Shown here in pieces: positions 1 through 8,135 of a DNA stretch of 53,001 bases. A program made the position numbers and the translations under genes. The notes under the pieces were generated by a model. The model was not told where the DNA came from. It searched no databases and saw only the letters and a program-made list of their open reading frames with translations. The stretch is from an uncultured Psychrobacter sp. (GTDB taxonomy: Bacteria > Pseudomonadota > Gammaproteobacteria > Pseudomonadales > Moraxellaceae). The first letter of the stretch is position 1; each line of letters begins with the position of its first letter. The stretch lies in the NCBI RefSeq assembly GCF_947500265.1, contig NZ_CANMRN010000013.1, positions 1 through 53,001 of the forward strand, given 5' to 3'.

Positions 1-1
1 T

Positions 2-76
2 TGGAGCGGGAAAAGAGATTCGAACTCTCGACCCCAACCTTGGCAAGGTTATGCTCTACCACTGAGCTATTCCCGC
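2..76 (-). tRNA. tRNA-Gly (anticodon GCC)
   Basis: The minus strand folds as a full tRNA: acceptor stem GCGGGAA pairing with TTCCCGC, D stem GCTC/GAGC, an anticodon stem of five pairs closing the loop TTGCCAA (anticodon GCC, glycine), and a T loop TTCGAAT. The discriminator base is T (U73), usual for bacterial tRNA-Gly, and CCA is encoded at positions 4-2. The gene lies one base from the window edge, so further tRNAs could follow outside. Confidence 0.96.
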
Positions 77-129
77 TTAATATCAATTCGTAGCGTTGTT
101 GACAACTACTCCGTCTCGATAGGCTGGCT

Positions 130-157
130 ATTTTAGCAAATATTCTGTGGGTGTCAA
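130..157 (-). promoter_or_regulatory. Sigma-70 promoter of the tRNA-Gly gene
   Basis: On the minus strand a consensus -35 TTGACA (157-152) is followed after 16 bases by TAAAAT (135-130), a near-consensus -10. This places the transcription start about 45-50 bases upstream of the mature tRNA 5' end at 76. The -35 sits in the small inverted repeat GGTGTTGACACC. Confidence 0.7.
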
Positions 158-607
158 CACCTTTTTTAGAATTTATTTCTAATATTTTTAGCTAAACGCC
201 TTTTTTATCGGATAAACAATCATAAGCAATTGATTTAAAAACAGGAATTAATTTTGATAATATAAAAAAATATTTCGCATTAATTGTAGAAATTTAATTC
301 TGGGGTTCACTTCCCTTGGCTTTAGAACGTTCATAAGATAATCGATAAAAGAAAAACGCACTATTTTTACTCTAATAAAAAGATATCGCACTTACAATCA
401 TACGCTTTATTGTTACTTTTCCTATATTGGTTTTAGGTGGTTAACATTATTATACTTATGTCCAATGGCAGTTAAGGTAAACTTTTACTGTTTAAGCGGA
501 TGAATGAGCACTACTAAAAGATTAATAAACACGACTCCCACATCTGCTGCACTATTTTTTAACTTGTTTGACTTTACGTTTTTCCATCTTATAGAGAGGA
601 TATTTTT
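158..607. other. AT-rich intergenic region without a gene
   Basis: There is no credible ORF, RNA or repeat in this 450-base stretch between the tRNA promoter and the M48 protease gene. It is strongly AT-rich. The last 20 bases hold the ribosome binding site AGAGAGGA of the protease. The promoter of the protease is presumably here, but no unambiguous -35/-10 pair was identified. Confidence 0.6.
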
Positions 608-1420
608 ATGAAGAAGTTATTAACCACGACGGTGATGGCCGCTTCGTTGTCAGCACTAACTTTAACTGGTTGTACCAGCACTACCAACTCTGGCGCAGTT
701 GGTGTTGATCGTCAGCAGTTGCTATTAGTGTCTAGTGAGCAAGTACTAGCACTATCTGCCCAAAGCTATGCCAAAACAATACAAGACGCAAAATCAAAAG
801 GTGTGCTAGATACCAATACCGCTCAGCTAAACCGCCTGAAAAATATTGCGAATCGCTTGGTTGGTCAAGTTGGCGTCTACCGCGCAGATGCAGCCAAATG
901 GCAATGGGAAGTACACACCATCAAGTCTAACGATCTAAATGCATTTGTGGTGCCGGGTGGTAAGATCATGTTTTATTCAGGCATCATCGATCGCTTGAAT
1001 CTCACTGATGATGAGATTGCTGCCATCATGGGTCATGAAATCTCTCATGCATTACGTGAGCATTCACGCGAGCGTCTATCACGCGAGTATGCAACCCAAA
1101 CTGGTATCGGTCTGGCTGCCAGTATATTTGGCTTATCACAAGGACAGGCTGAGCTAGCTGGTACTGCTGGTAATTTAGGCTTGAGCCTACCCCACAGTCG
1201 CACTCAAGAAAGCGAAGCCGATCAGATCGGTCTCGAGCTGATGGCACGCGCAGGTTATAACCCTCAGGCGGCTGTTACCCTGTGGCAAAAAATGCAAAAA
1301 GCAAGCCAAGGTGAGCCACCACAATTCCTTAGCACTCACCCAACGAGCAGCAGCCGTATCGCAGAGTTACAGTCATTGATGCCAAAAGTTACGCCTCTAT
1401 ATCAACAGTCGCGCCGTTAA
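608..1420 (+). CDS. M48 family metalloprotease, lipoprotein (YggG/LoiP-like)
   Basis: A predicted outer-membrane-anchored zinc metalloprotease for envelope protein quality control. Residues 1-22 are a lipoprotein signal peptide ending in the lipobox LTGC (Cys22 lipidated). The zinc site is the HEISH motif (His143, Glu144, His147) with a downstream ESEAD in which Glu203 is the expected third ligand. Length (270 aa) fits the short periplasmic M48C proteases such as E. coli LoiP. The start is ATG 608, 8 bases after a good AGAGAGGA site. The gene stands alone and is followed by its own terminator. The family is clear from the motifs; the substrate is unknown. Confidence 0.92.
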   Translation: MKKLLTTTVMAASLSALTLTGCTSTTNSGAVGVDRQQLLLVSSEQVLALSAQSYAKTIQDAKSKGVLDTNTAQLNRLKNIANRLVGQVGVYRADAAKWQWEVHTIKSNDLNAFVVPGGKIMFYSGIIDRLNLTDDEIAAIMGHEISHALREHSRERLSREYATQTGIGLAASIFGLSQGQAELAGTAGNLGLSLPHSRTQESEADQIGLELMARAGYNPQAAVTLWQKMQKASQGEPPQFLSTHPTSSSRIAELQSLMPKVTPLYQQSRR

Positions 1421-1475
1421 TAAGTAGCTAATTAGCTACTCATATGCTTTAGCAATGCCTGTTTAGATATCATAG

Positions 1476-1513
1476 AAGCAAAGTACAGCCAAAGCGTTGT
1501 GCTTTGCTTTTTT
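1476..1513 (+). terminator. Rho-independent terminator after the M48 protease
   Basis: Arms aagcaaagtac (1476-1486) and gtgctttgctt (1499-1509) pair over 11 bases with one mismatch and run into a T tract ending at 1513. It lies 56 bases after the protease stop codon. Confidence 0.75.
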
Positions 1514-1542
1514 AGTTATAGCCAGACATTGCAGGTTTTATA

Positions 1543-1590
1543 ATTGACAAGCATTACAGTTGATAAGCACTGTAGTTGATAAGCACTGTA
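1543..1590. repeat. 16-bp tandem repeat, three copies
   Basis: Three adjacent 16-base units: a diverged copy attgacaagcattaca (1543-1558) and two identical copies gttgataagcactgta (1559-1574 and 1575-1590). They lie between the protease terminator and bolA. No function is evident; the period is not a multiple of three and the tract is non-coding. Confidence 0.85.
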
Positions 1591-1720
1591 ATCGGCAGGG
1601 TTTGCAATTGTTCGATTTGGCAATCGCACGCTATCCCGCTTACCGTGTCTGTTATAATGCTGATAAATATTATTTGAAGATTGTCCAATCAAATTGCACA
1701 AAATACGTTGAAGGATTGTT

Positions 1721-2041
1721 ATGAGTACCACACCTACTGCCGACGCACTTCATACCGAATTACAGGCACTTACGCCGCAGCACATCGAACTGATCAATGA
1801 GTCGATGTCGCATGCCGGTTACTTTGAAGGTAAAGAAAGCCACTTTAAGCTCACTATCGTTAGCGATGCATTTGAAGGCAAACGACTGGTCGGGCGTCAT
1901 CAGCTGATATACGGCTTAGTTACGCCTTTACTTACTTCACAAGGCGGCCAAGTACATGCCCTCGCTATCCATGCCTATACTCCGACAGAATGGCAAGGTC
2001 AAAGCCCTGCGAGTCCATTATGTGCTGGTCAAAACAAATAG
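1721..2041 (+). CDS. bolA: BolA family protein
   Basis: A 106-residue protein of the BolA/IbaG family, cytoplasmic partners of monothiol glutaredoxins in Fe-S cluster handling, and in E. coli a morphology and stress regulator. The core matches BolA closely: ESHFKLTIVSDAFEGKR, then RHQLIYG, then VHALAIHAYTPTEW, including the conserved His of the RH motif and a C-terminal Cys in a PLCAG segment like the CRG end of BolA. The start is ATG 1721 with AAGGA 8 bases upstream. It is 74 bases before the SirB-like gene on the same strand, so the two may be cotranscribed. Confidence 0.93.
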   Translation: MSTTPTADALHTELQALTPQHIELINESMSHAGYFEGKESHFKLTIVSDAFEGKRLVGRHQLIYGLVTPLLTSQGGQVHALAIHAYTPTEWQGQSPASPLCAGQNK

Positions 2042-2115
2042 CCGACTATGTTTGAATCGCAACTACATATTTTAGATTAGCCTATATACTGCAGTTTTAG
2101 AGGGAGCAATATTCA

Positions 2116-2475
2116 ATGAAACACCTACATATGCTGATGGCAGCGCTGACTGTTGCACTATTTTTATATCAAAGCTACTTAGTACTCAGCGCAGACCGCC
2201 GCGCACCACGAGCAGTCAAAATAGCCACGCATATCATCTATGCCCTACTTATCCTGTCAGGTGCAATGATGCTAATGCAATTGATGGGTGCCAACGCTCC
2301 TGTACAGTGGGTGTTTGCCAAAATCATCTTACTTATCGCGGCTATTAGCTCAAGTATCAAAGCGTTTAAAGTTGATGCGACACCAGTGCAAAGAAAAACA
2401 GGTATTCTTATTGCTGCCGTTGCCTATATCGGTATTGTGATACTTGCCTTTGCCAAGCCAGCAAACTTATTTTAA
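2116..2475 (+). CDS. SirB-like small integral membrane protein
   Basis: A 119-residue, four-helix membrane protein resembling the SirB2 family. Hydrophobic segments lie at about residues 1-23, 36-60, 68-84 and 93-115. The second begins KIATHIIYALLILSGAMM, with the conserved His of the family (HxxD/HIIYALL-type motif), and polar loops hold basic residues. Family members have no established biochemical role despite the name. The start is ATG 2116 with GGGAG upstream. Following bolA on the same strand, it may share its transcript. The family assignment is by pattern only. Confidence 0.8.
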   Translation: MKHLHMLMAALTVALFLYQSYLVLSADRRAPRAVKIATHIIYALLILSGAMMLMQLMGANAPVQWVFAKIILLIAAISSSIKAFKVDATPVQRKTGILIAAVAYIGIVILAFAKPANLF

Positions 2476-2641
2476 TAAGCGATTTTTTATTTTAATAAAT
2501 AATCGTTTTAGAAAGCTGTCGATATTTTGATGACATGATGCGAAAATTTTTCATCATCGATGGATTTTCAATATCTTAATCATGCTATTTTTGCTATCTT
2601 AAATAGATATAAATACAATCACTTAGCCTACTGGAGCCATT

Positions 2642-3037
2642 ATGAAAACGTTTACGACAGCGACACTACTAGCTGGCATTTTTGCGCTCTCAGGCTGTGC
2701 CTCTACTGGTAACATCACCCCGCAATATGTACCGCCGAGTACTTATCAAAATTATAATTGCCAAGCACTTAGCCAAGAGTACACTCGCGTCAACCGCTAT
2801 GTCGAAGCGGCACGTAACGAGCAATCTACGCTATCGGCATCAGGCGTCGGTGTTGGCGTCTCTGCCGGACGCTGGGGTATCTCGCCAAATATCAGCTTTG
2901 GTCTAGGCAAGAGCAACAATACCAAAGCACGCGATGCAAAATTATCGCGTCTCTACGGTGAGCGTGATGCAATTGTCCAGTCGGCGCGCATTCAGCGTTG
3001 TAGCTTTGCCAATGGCATCAAGATTTATGGTGAGTAA
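2642..3037 (+). CDS. Small lipoprotein of unknown function
   Basis: A 131-residue secreted protein. The first 19 residues form a lipoprotein signal peptide with the lipobox LSGC (Cys19), so it should be lipid-anchored in the envelope. The mature part begins with a short polar stretch, has a Tyr/Gln-rich helix, two cysteines (in YNCQALSQ and RCSF) that could form a disulfide, and a Gly/Val/Ser-rich central stretch around GVGVGVSAGRWG that looks like a glycine-zipper segment. The start is ATG 2642, 7 bases after TGGAG. It was not recognised as a named family. Function cannot be assigned from the sequence. Confidence 0.8.
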   Translation: MKTFTTATLLAGIFALSGCASTGNITPQYVPPSTYQNYNCQALSQEYTRVNRYVEAARNEQSTLSASGVGVGVSAGRWGISPNISFGLGKSNNTKARDAKLSRLYGERDAIVQSARIQRCSFANGIKIYGE

Positions 3038-3072
3038 AGTTAAGCAAATGTAAGGCTATCTGCACGACTAAG

Positions 3073-3127
3073 ATAGTGTATGACGCCGTAAAATAGTACA
3101 TGACACCATAAAATAGTACATGAAATA
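3073..3127. repeat. 20-bp tandem repeat, nearly three copies
   Basis: Units atagtgtatgacgccgtaaa (3073-3092), atagtacatgacaccataaa (3093-3112) and a partial third beginning atagtacatga (3113-3127). The tract begins 35 bases after the lipoprotein stop codon and abuts the terminator. No coding content. Confidence 0.85.
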
Positions 3128-3129
3128 GC

Positions 3130-3164
3130 AAAAAGCCAATATGCAGATCGCATATTGGCTTTTT
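3130..3164. terminator. Bidirectional terminator between the lipoprotein gene and trxC
   Basis: A perfect 15-base stem, aaaaagccaatatgc (3130-3144) and its complement (3150-3164), with a five-base loop. A tracts and T tracts flank the GC part on both strands, so it can stop the plus-strand lipoprotein transcript and the minus-strand trxC transcript. Confidence 0.9.
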
Positions 3165-3243
3165 TATTGCTGCGGTTTTCTGTAAGAAAACATGAGTATT
3201 TGTATAAATAGTTTGGATGATAAAAAGACTTATCTGGCTCATA

Positions 3244-3681
3244 CTACGACTGTAAGCTTTGCACCCATTGGATGATTTGATGACTTGGTAATGCGCCCGA
3301 CTGTCGAGCGACTTCTTTACCATTTTTAAAAGCAACCATCGTTGGCAAGCTGCGAATATTGTAAGGAGCAGCTGCCTGCTCGTATTTATCCGTTTGTACC
3401 TTGGCAAAGACCACCTGCGGTAATTGGCTAGCAGCGCTCTTGAACTCTGGCGCCATCATGATGCAAGGCTGACACCAGCTCGCCCAAAAATCCACGATAG
3501 TCAGTACATCATTTTTTTGGATAACCTTGTTGGCTGTTTGCGCATTTAGCTCATGCGGACTAGCAGTCAATAATGGCTGACCACATTTACCGCATTTTGG
3601 CGCAGCGCTTAATCGTGCAGCAGGTACACGGTTGGTTGCTTGGCAATGTGGGCATACTAGATGAAAAATTTGCTCACTCAT
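3244..3681 (-). CDS. trxC: Thioredoxin 2 (zinc-ribbon thioredoxin)
   Basis: A 145-residue cytoplasmic disulfide reductase of the TrxC class. An N-terminal zinc ribbon has two CxxC pairs (Cys10/Cys13 and Cys30/Cys33), followed by a thioredoxin fold with the redox-active pair Cys70/Cys73 and the cis-proline segment SLPTMVAF. Length and order match E. coli TrxC, which is reduced by thioredoxin reductase and helps in oxidative stress. Unusually the active site is WCQPC, with Gln where most thioredoxins have Gly (WCGPC). Start ATG 3681 has a weak GGAA site. It is transcribed alone, towards the bidirectional terminator. Confidence 0.93.
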   Translation of the reverse strand: MSEQIFHLVCPHCQATNRVPAARLSAAPKCGKCGQPLLTASPHELNAQTANKVIQKNDVLTIVDFWASWCQPCIMMAPEFKSAASQLPQVVFAKVQTDKYEQAAAPYNIRSLPTMVAFKNGKEVARQSGALPSHQIIQWVQSLQS

Positions 3682-3829
3682 TATTTAATTCCTATTCTAA
3701 TTATTTTGTTATTTCAAATACTCTTCATGAACGCTCTTATCTAAAAAATAGTTACGTTGCTTGCTGTAGTTATAGTCGTCGTCGCGTTGATTGGTAAATA
3801 ATTTTAGCATAGTTAATTGGGCTTATCCT

Positions 3830-4450
3830 TCATGCCAGTTGCTGTGCCACACCGCTATATACATAGCTCATTGATCGTGGACCGGGCAAATACGCTTCGC
3901 TCAACTCGTCAATGACAAACCCACTTTCTCTGATAAGCGCTGGAATATCGCGATCTAAATGACATCCTCCCGCTATAGGTTTCCAAAAAGGCGTCAATCG
4001 ATGCTGCCAACGCTCAACAGAAGAGTCTGGTGCCAGTCCATGCTCACAAAATAATAAGCGTCCGCTAGGTTTTAACACGCGCGCCATTTCTCGAAGCGCC
4101 GCTATTGGATCATCAATACTGCACAAGGTAAAAGTCATCACAATCGTATCAAATTGGTCCGTATCAGCATGGATACCTTGTACATCGACGGCTATCACTT
4201 CAACTGGAATGCCAATGTCAGCTGCACGCTCACGAGCCAGCGACTGCATCTGAGCCGCTGGATCCACACCGATGATAGAGGAGACTTTATCAGGATCATA
4301 GAACTGCAAATTCAGACCGCTGCCAATGCCAATCTCCAACACCTTACCGAGCGCTTGCGGAACAATTTTAGAGCGCGCTTTCATCACATTACCTGTACTA
4401 CAGGCAATATCTATCATCTTTGGCAACACATAGCGCTCGTAAGGGTTCAT
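3830..4450 (-). CDS. Class I SAM-dependent methyltransferase
   Basis: A 206-residue soluble methyltransferase. The Rossmann SAM-binding motif I is VLEIGIGSGLNL (about residues 36-47), the acidic end of strand 2 is GVDPAA, and the post-motif segment FDTIVMTFTLCSIDDP fits the UbiE/Methyltransf_11 group. A second half, VLKPSGRLLFCEHG, gives motif III. Substrate cannot be read from sequence; close family members act on small molecules, lipids or thiols. Start ATG 4450 follows GGAGAG. It lies downstream of the persulfide dioxygenase gene on the same strand with a 159-base gap that holds a candidate Fur box. Confidence 0.85.
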   Translation of the reverse strand: MNPYERYVLPKMIDIACSTGNVMKARSKIVPQALGKVLEIGIGSGLNLQFYDPDKVSSIIGVDPAAQMQSLARERAADIGIPVEVIAVDVQGIHADTDQFDTIVMTFTLCSIDDPIAALREMARVLKPSGRLLFCEHGLAPDSSVERWQHRLTPFWKPIAGGCHLDRDIPALIRESGFVIDELSEAYLPGPRSMSYVYSGVAQQLA

Positions 4451-4577
4451 TGCTCTCTCCAGTTATTGCCGCACTTAGCGCTTGCAGGTGGTCATACATA
4501 GCATCTAAAAATGGACAGTCTATAGGTTAGCATTCTTATAGATATCAATCATACGATAATTACGTAGAGCTGCATCG

Positions 4578-4596
4578 GGTAATGATTTTCATTCAT
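4578..4596. promoter_or_regulatory. Candidate Fur box upstream of the methyltransferase gene
   Basis: The 19 bases ggtaatgattttcattcat match 14 positions of the Fur consensus GATAATGATAATCATTATC. It lies 128 bases upstream of the methyltransferase start. The match is imperfect and no promoter was located next to it, so this is a tentative call. Confidence 0.3.
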
Positions 4597-4609
4597 TAAA
4601 CTGTTTAAC

Positions 4610-5482
4610 TTATCCACCAAGGACATTGATCGGGACTTTTAGATAGCGCGTACCATTGTCCTCTGGCTCGGGAAAATGTCCGGCATCGATATTGATTTGT
4701 ACAGCAGGAATGATAAGGCGAGGCATATCTAAAGTCGCATCACGGCGCTCACGCATCTGCACAAACTCTGCTTCGTTTATACTGTCTTTGACGTGAATGT
4801 TTTCTAGTTTTTGCGCGGCTACTGTCGTCGTTGGGCAGTGCTGACGGCCTTTGCTTGGATAATCATGACACAGATACATGACGGTATCTTCAGGAAGTGC
4901 TAGCAGCTTCTGAATAGACTGATAAAGCGTTTTGGCATCGCCACCAGGGAAATCACAGCGAGCGGTGCCCACATCAGGCGCAAACAACGTATCTCCAACG
5001 AATACCACTGTTTTTTCATCATCAGCGGCTAGATAAGCCATATCGGCACGCGTATGACCGGGTACATACATCGCAGTGATAGTAATGTTGCCCAGCTCTA
5101 AGGTCTCACCTTCGTCTGTCAGAATATCAAATTGGCTAGCATCAGTGCGGAAACTAGTGTCAAAGTTGAAAATTTGCTTAAAGATTTTTTGTACTTCGGT
5201 GATATGCTGACCGATGACTAACTGTCCACCAAGGCTTTCTTTTACATGAATGGCCGCTGACAAATGATCTGCATGCGCATGGGTCTCGATAATGTACTTG
5301 AGCGCCCAATCCTGCTCACGTACAAACTCAATCACTTCATCGACACTGCTGGTATTGGTTCGGCCTGATTTAGCATCGAAGTTCAATACAGGATCGACAA
5401 TGGCGCATAATCTTTGCTCGGTATCAGCAAGTACGTGGGTATAGGTTTCTGTATCGCTATCTAAAAAAGAATGAACTTGCAT
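4610..5482 (-). CDS. Persulfide dioxygenase-type MBL-fold hydrolase
   Basis: A 290-residue metallo-beta-lactamase-fold protein. Metal ligands are visible in HAHADH (His68, His70, Asp72, His73), in VPGHT and in GDTLFAPDVGTARCDFPGG, and the C-terminal CHDYP supplies the last histidine. The GDTLF...DFPGG signature with LYQSIQKLL is typical of bacterial persulfide dioxygenases of the ETHE1/Blh group, which oxidise glutathione persulfide to sulfite with a single iron. Start ATG 5482 follows GAGG. It is divergent from a BigR-like ArsR gene whose family represses such genes, which supports a sulfide-detoxifying role. A glyoxalase II-like activity is the alternative. Confidence 0.87.
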   Translation of the reverse strand: MQVHSFLDSDTETYTHVLADTEQRLCAIVDPVLNFDAKSGRTNTSSVDEVIEFVREQDWALKYIIETHAHADHLSAAIHVKESLGGQLVIGQHITEVQKIFKQIFNFDTSFRTDASQFDILTDEGETLELGNITITAMYVPGHTRADMAYLAADDEKTVVFVGDTLFAPDVGTARCDFPGGDAKTLYQSIQKLLALPEDTVMYLCHDYPSKGRQHCPTTTVAAQKLENIHVKDSINEAEFVQMRERRDATLDMPRLIIPAVQINIDAGHFPEPEDNGTRYLKVPINVLGG

Positions 5483-5746
5483 GGCGGCCTCTTTAATTAT
5501 TTATACATAAGTTATTTATACATATTTTGGTCATAGGGATTTTTATCTTTAATTAACCCTTAAGTATGATATTCAGTCGTATATAATGCGTTCCTACGAC
5601 TTATCTGATGCCACTAATATAACAACCACCATACAATTTATCAATTTATATAATGTAATTAATGATAACTTGCTATGTGGCGTGATATCATTGATAATCA
5701 ACTATATATTGCTCAAAACATCATGGCATTTGTTACCCTCTAATGT
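5483..5746. other. Divergent regulatory region between persulfide dioxygenase and ArsR genes
   Basis: AT-rich, non-coding. It contains a TATAAT at 5582-5587 (plus strand) with only a weak -35, and a spaced inverted repeat aatgata (5661-5667) / tatcatt (5686-5692) that could be an operator half-site pair for the ArsR-family protein. Both assignments are tentative. Confidence 0.4.
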
Positions 5747-5752
5747 AAGGAA
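5747..5752 (+). promoter_or_regulatory. Shine-Dalgarno pointing to a CTG start for the ArsR gene
   Basis: AAGGAA at 5747-5752 is followed after six bases by CTG (5759-5761), in frame with the ArsR coding sequence whose first ATG is only at 5861. No comparable site precedes that ATG. An in-frame TAA at 5741 bounds the frame, and no ATG, GTG or TTG occurs in frame between. Confidence 0.5.
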
Positions 5753-5860
5753 TTTGTTCTGACTACTTCTATTTCAGCCGAAGGTACACCTACTCGCAGT
5801 ACTACTGACGATGGGTCATCTGATACTGCAGATTTAGTACCTGCCGATCTTGCCAAGCAA

Positions 5861-6148
5861 ATGCAGCAAGCATCGCTACAAGCCAGCCAACTACTAAAGT
5901 CGCTATCGCACCCCGATCGCCTACTTCTTCTTTGTCAATTGACCCAAGGTGAATATTGCGTCGGTGAGCTGGAAGACTTGGTCGGGGTTGGACAGCCGAG
6001 CTTATCGCAGCAATTGGGTATATTGCGTAAAGACGAGCTGGTCGCCACACGCCGCGAAGGTAAGCAAATTTACTATAGTATCGCAAGCGAGGATGCGCTA
6101 GCTGTACTCGATTTACTGTATCAACGTTTTTGTGCCAAAGCAGAATAA
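5861..6148 (+). CDS. ArsR/SmtB family regulator, BigR-like
   Basis: A winged-helix repressor: 95 residues from ATG 5861. SLSHPDRLLLLCQL leads into helix-turn-helix LEDLVGVGQPSLSQQLGILR and the wing TRREGKQIYYSI. Cys25 and Cys91 are 66 residues apart, the same spacing as the redox pair Cys42/Cys108 that I recall for Xylella BigR, which opens on persulfide or sulfide. This fits its place between the persulfide dioxygenase and a SulP gene. The ATG has no good ribosome site; the frame is open back to a CTG at 5759 with AAGGAA correctly spaced, which would add 34 Ser/Thr/Asp-rich residues (129 aa total). The conventional start is given here. Confidence 0.85.
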   Translation: MQQASLQASQLLKSLSHPDRLLLLCQLTQGEYCVGELEDLVGVGQPSLSQQLGILRKDELVATRREGKQIYYSIASEDALAVLDLLYQRFCAKAE

Positions 6149-6194
6149 CGCCGCCCTCGCCTAATTATTTGTACTATCTACTGTGGTGATTGAT

Positions 6195-7898
6195 ATGTCC
6201 TCTATCGTCGCTCGTCTGATTCCAGCTTGGCTGCGTCAATACCAGCTCTCAGCGTTGCCGACTGATCTCGTCGCAGGCATAGTGGTGGGCGTGTTGGTCA
6301 TACCGCAGAGCCTAGGTTACGCGGTGCTTGCAGGACTGCCACCTGTCTATGGCCTATATGCAGCGATCGTACCTGTCCTCATTTATGCGTGGCTCGGCTC
6401 TAGCAACGTGCAAGCCGTAGGACCGGTTGCCATTACCGCCATCATGACCGCCAGTGGCTTATTGCCTTATGCCGAGCAAGGTACCGAACAGTATGCACTG
6501 ATGGCTAGCCTATTGGCACTGATGGTAGGTGCACTGCTCTGGATTGCAGGCAGGTTAAAACTTGGCTGGATCATGCAGTTTATCAGTCGCGGTGTGTCCG
6601 CAGGGTTTGTAAGCGGTGCAGCGGTCCTTATATTTGTCAGTCAACTCAAATATCTGACAGACATTCCGGTCACTGGCAATAGTTTGATTGGGTATCTATC
6701 TACCATGCAACGCTATGCCAGCCAGCTGCATCCATTGACCTTAGCTATTGGTGTGACCGCATTTGCGCTATTGGTTGCCAATCGCTATGCAAGTGAGTGG
6801 ATATGGCAGACGTGGCTATCATCGTCATATGCCAAATGGGCAGAGCGCTTATTTCCGCTTATACTACTCGGTATCGCTATTGTACTCAGTATGGCACTGC
6901 ATTGGAGCACATATGGTGTTGCGACCATCGGTCGTATTCCACAAGGGCTGCCAAGCTTTACGCTACCGCATATCTCAGACCTACAAGAAGCGCTGAAACT
7001 CTTGCCGACCGCAGGATTGATGGCACTGATCGTATTTGTGTCGAGCAGTTCAGTTGCCAGTACCTATGCTCGTTTGCGTGGTGAGAGCTTTGATGCCAAT
7101 CGCGAGCTGACTGGACTTGGGCTGGCCAATCTGTCTGGTGGACTGTTCCAAAGTTTTGCGGTTGCAGGAGGTTTTTCACGTACGGCTATCAATGCCGATT
7201 CAGGCGCGAAAACACCACTTGCCAGTCTCGTTACCGTATTGGTGATGATTGCCGCACTCATAGCCTTTAGCAATGCGCTTGCTCCACTACCCTATGCAAT
7301 ACTGGGCGCAACCATCATGGCCTCAATCATTGGCCTGATAGATATTGCAACGTTGAAATCTGCATGGCAGCGCGATCGCTTAGATGGTGCTAGTTTTTTG
7401 GCAGCGTTCGTCGGTGTGCTTATATTTGGACTAAACACGGGGCTGGTCATTGGTCTCATGGTGTCATTCGCCAGTCTCATCTGGCAGTCGAGTAAGCCGC
7501 ATGTGGCTGTCGTTGGGCAATTGGGCGGTACAGGACATTTTCGTAATATTAATCGCCACGACGTTGTAACTTTTGACAATTTATTGATGTTGCGTATCGA
7601 TGAGAGTCTGTTCTTTGGTAATAGTGAATCCGTACACCGACGCATTCTCAATGCCATGCAGCAATATCCCGATGCCAATGAAATCGTATTGATTATGGCC
7701 GCCGTCAATCATATAGATCTGACCGCCCAAGAAATGCTTTGTACCTTAAATCATGAATTGGCGTTACAAAACAAGCGCTTACATTTTAGCTTTATCAAAG
7801 GTCCTGTGATGGACATTATCGGTCACACCCCATTGATTAGTGAGCTATCAGGGCAGGTCTATCTGAGTACTTTAGATGCTGTCGATGCGTTAAAATAA
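6195..7898 (+). CDS. SulP family anion transporter with STAS domain
   Basis: An inner-membrane SulP/SLC26-type transporter of about 567 residues. The N-terminal signature GIVVGVLVIPQSLGYAVLAGLPPVYGLY is replaced here only in detail from the family pattern (seen at about residues 27-55); ten or more membrane helices follow, including the FSRTAINADSGAKTPLA segment. The last 120 residues form a cytoplasmic STAS domain (MLRIDESLFFGNSE onward). Members carry sulfate, bicarbonate or other anions; substrate is not decided by sequence. Start ATG 6195 is preferred over GTG 6183, though neither has a strong ribosome site. It follows the BigR-like gene by 46 bases, the arrangement of sulfide-detoxification operons, where export of sulfite or sulfate is a plausible job. 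Confidence 0.9.
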   Translation: MSSIVARLIPAWLRQYQLSALPTDLVAGIVVGVLVIPQSLGYAVLAGLPPVYGLYAAIVPVLIYAWLGSSNVQAVGPVAITAIMTASGLLPYAEQGTEQYALMASLLALMVGALLWIAGRLKLGWIMQFISRGVSAGFVSGAAVLIFVSQLKYLTDIPVTGNSLIGYLSTMQRYASQLHPLTLAIGVTAFALLVANRYASEWIWQTWLSSSYAKWAERLFPLILLGIAIVLSMALHWSTYGVATIGRIPQGLPSFTLPHISDLQEALKLLPTAGLMALIVFVSSSSVASTYARLRGESFDANRELTGLGLANLSGGLFQSFAVAGGFSRTAINADSGAKTPLASLVTVLVMIAALIAFSNALAPLPYAILGATIMASIIGLIDIATLKSAWQRDRLDGASFLAAFVGVLIFGLNTGLVIGLMVSFASLIWQSSKPHVAVVGQLGGTGHFRNINRHDVVTFDNLLMLRIDESLFFGNSESVHRRILNAMQQYPDANEIVLIMAAVNHIDLTAQEMLCTLNHELALQNKRLHFSFIKGPVMDIIGHTPLISELSGQVYLSTLDAVDALK

Positions 7899-8135
7899 TC
7901 TATGGTTTGACCACAGAAAAATCGCTGCTACATTAATTTCACTCAACCTCAATTACTATTGTCGTCTACAACACAATATCGCTATGATAGCGCCTGTGTT
8001 ATGCTAGACGCACTAAATAGGGAAATCAATTAACCTAGAAATCGACCTAAAAAATGCTGATTTATAGTCCTTTGATATTCTTGGCCCAACCCTCAATAAT
8101 AAATATACTTTAACAAATATAACTGAACCTATTTT

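Noticed and set aside
1026..1247. ORFs antisense to or out of frame with the protease gene (and similar shadows elsewhere)
   Set aside because: They lie inside strongly supported genes and lack ribosome sites or family motifs.
1516..1731. A 71-codon minus-strand ORF between the M48 gene and bolA
   Set aside because: It runs through the 16-bp tandem repeats, overlaps the bolA start and has no family-like pattern.
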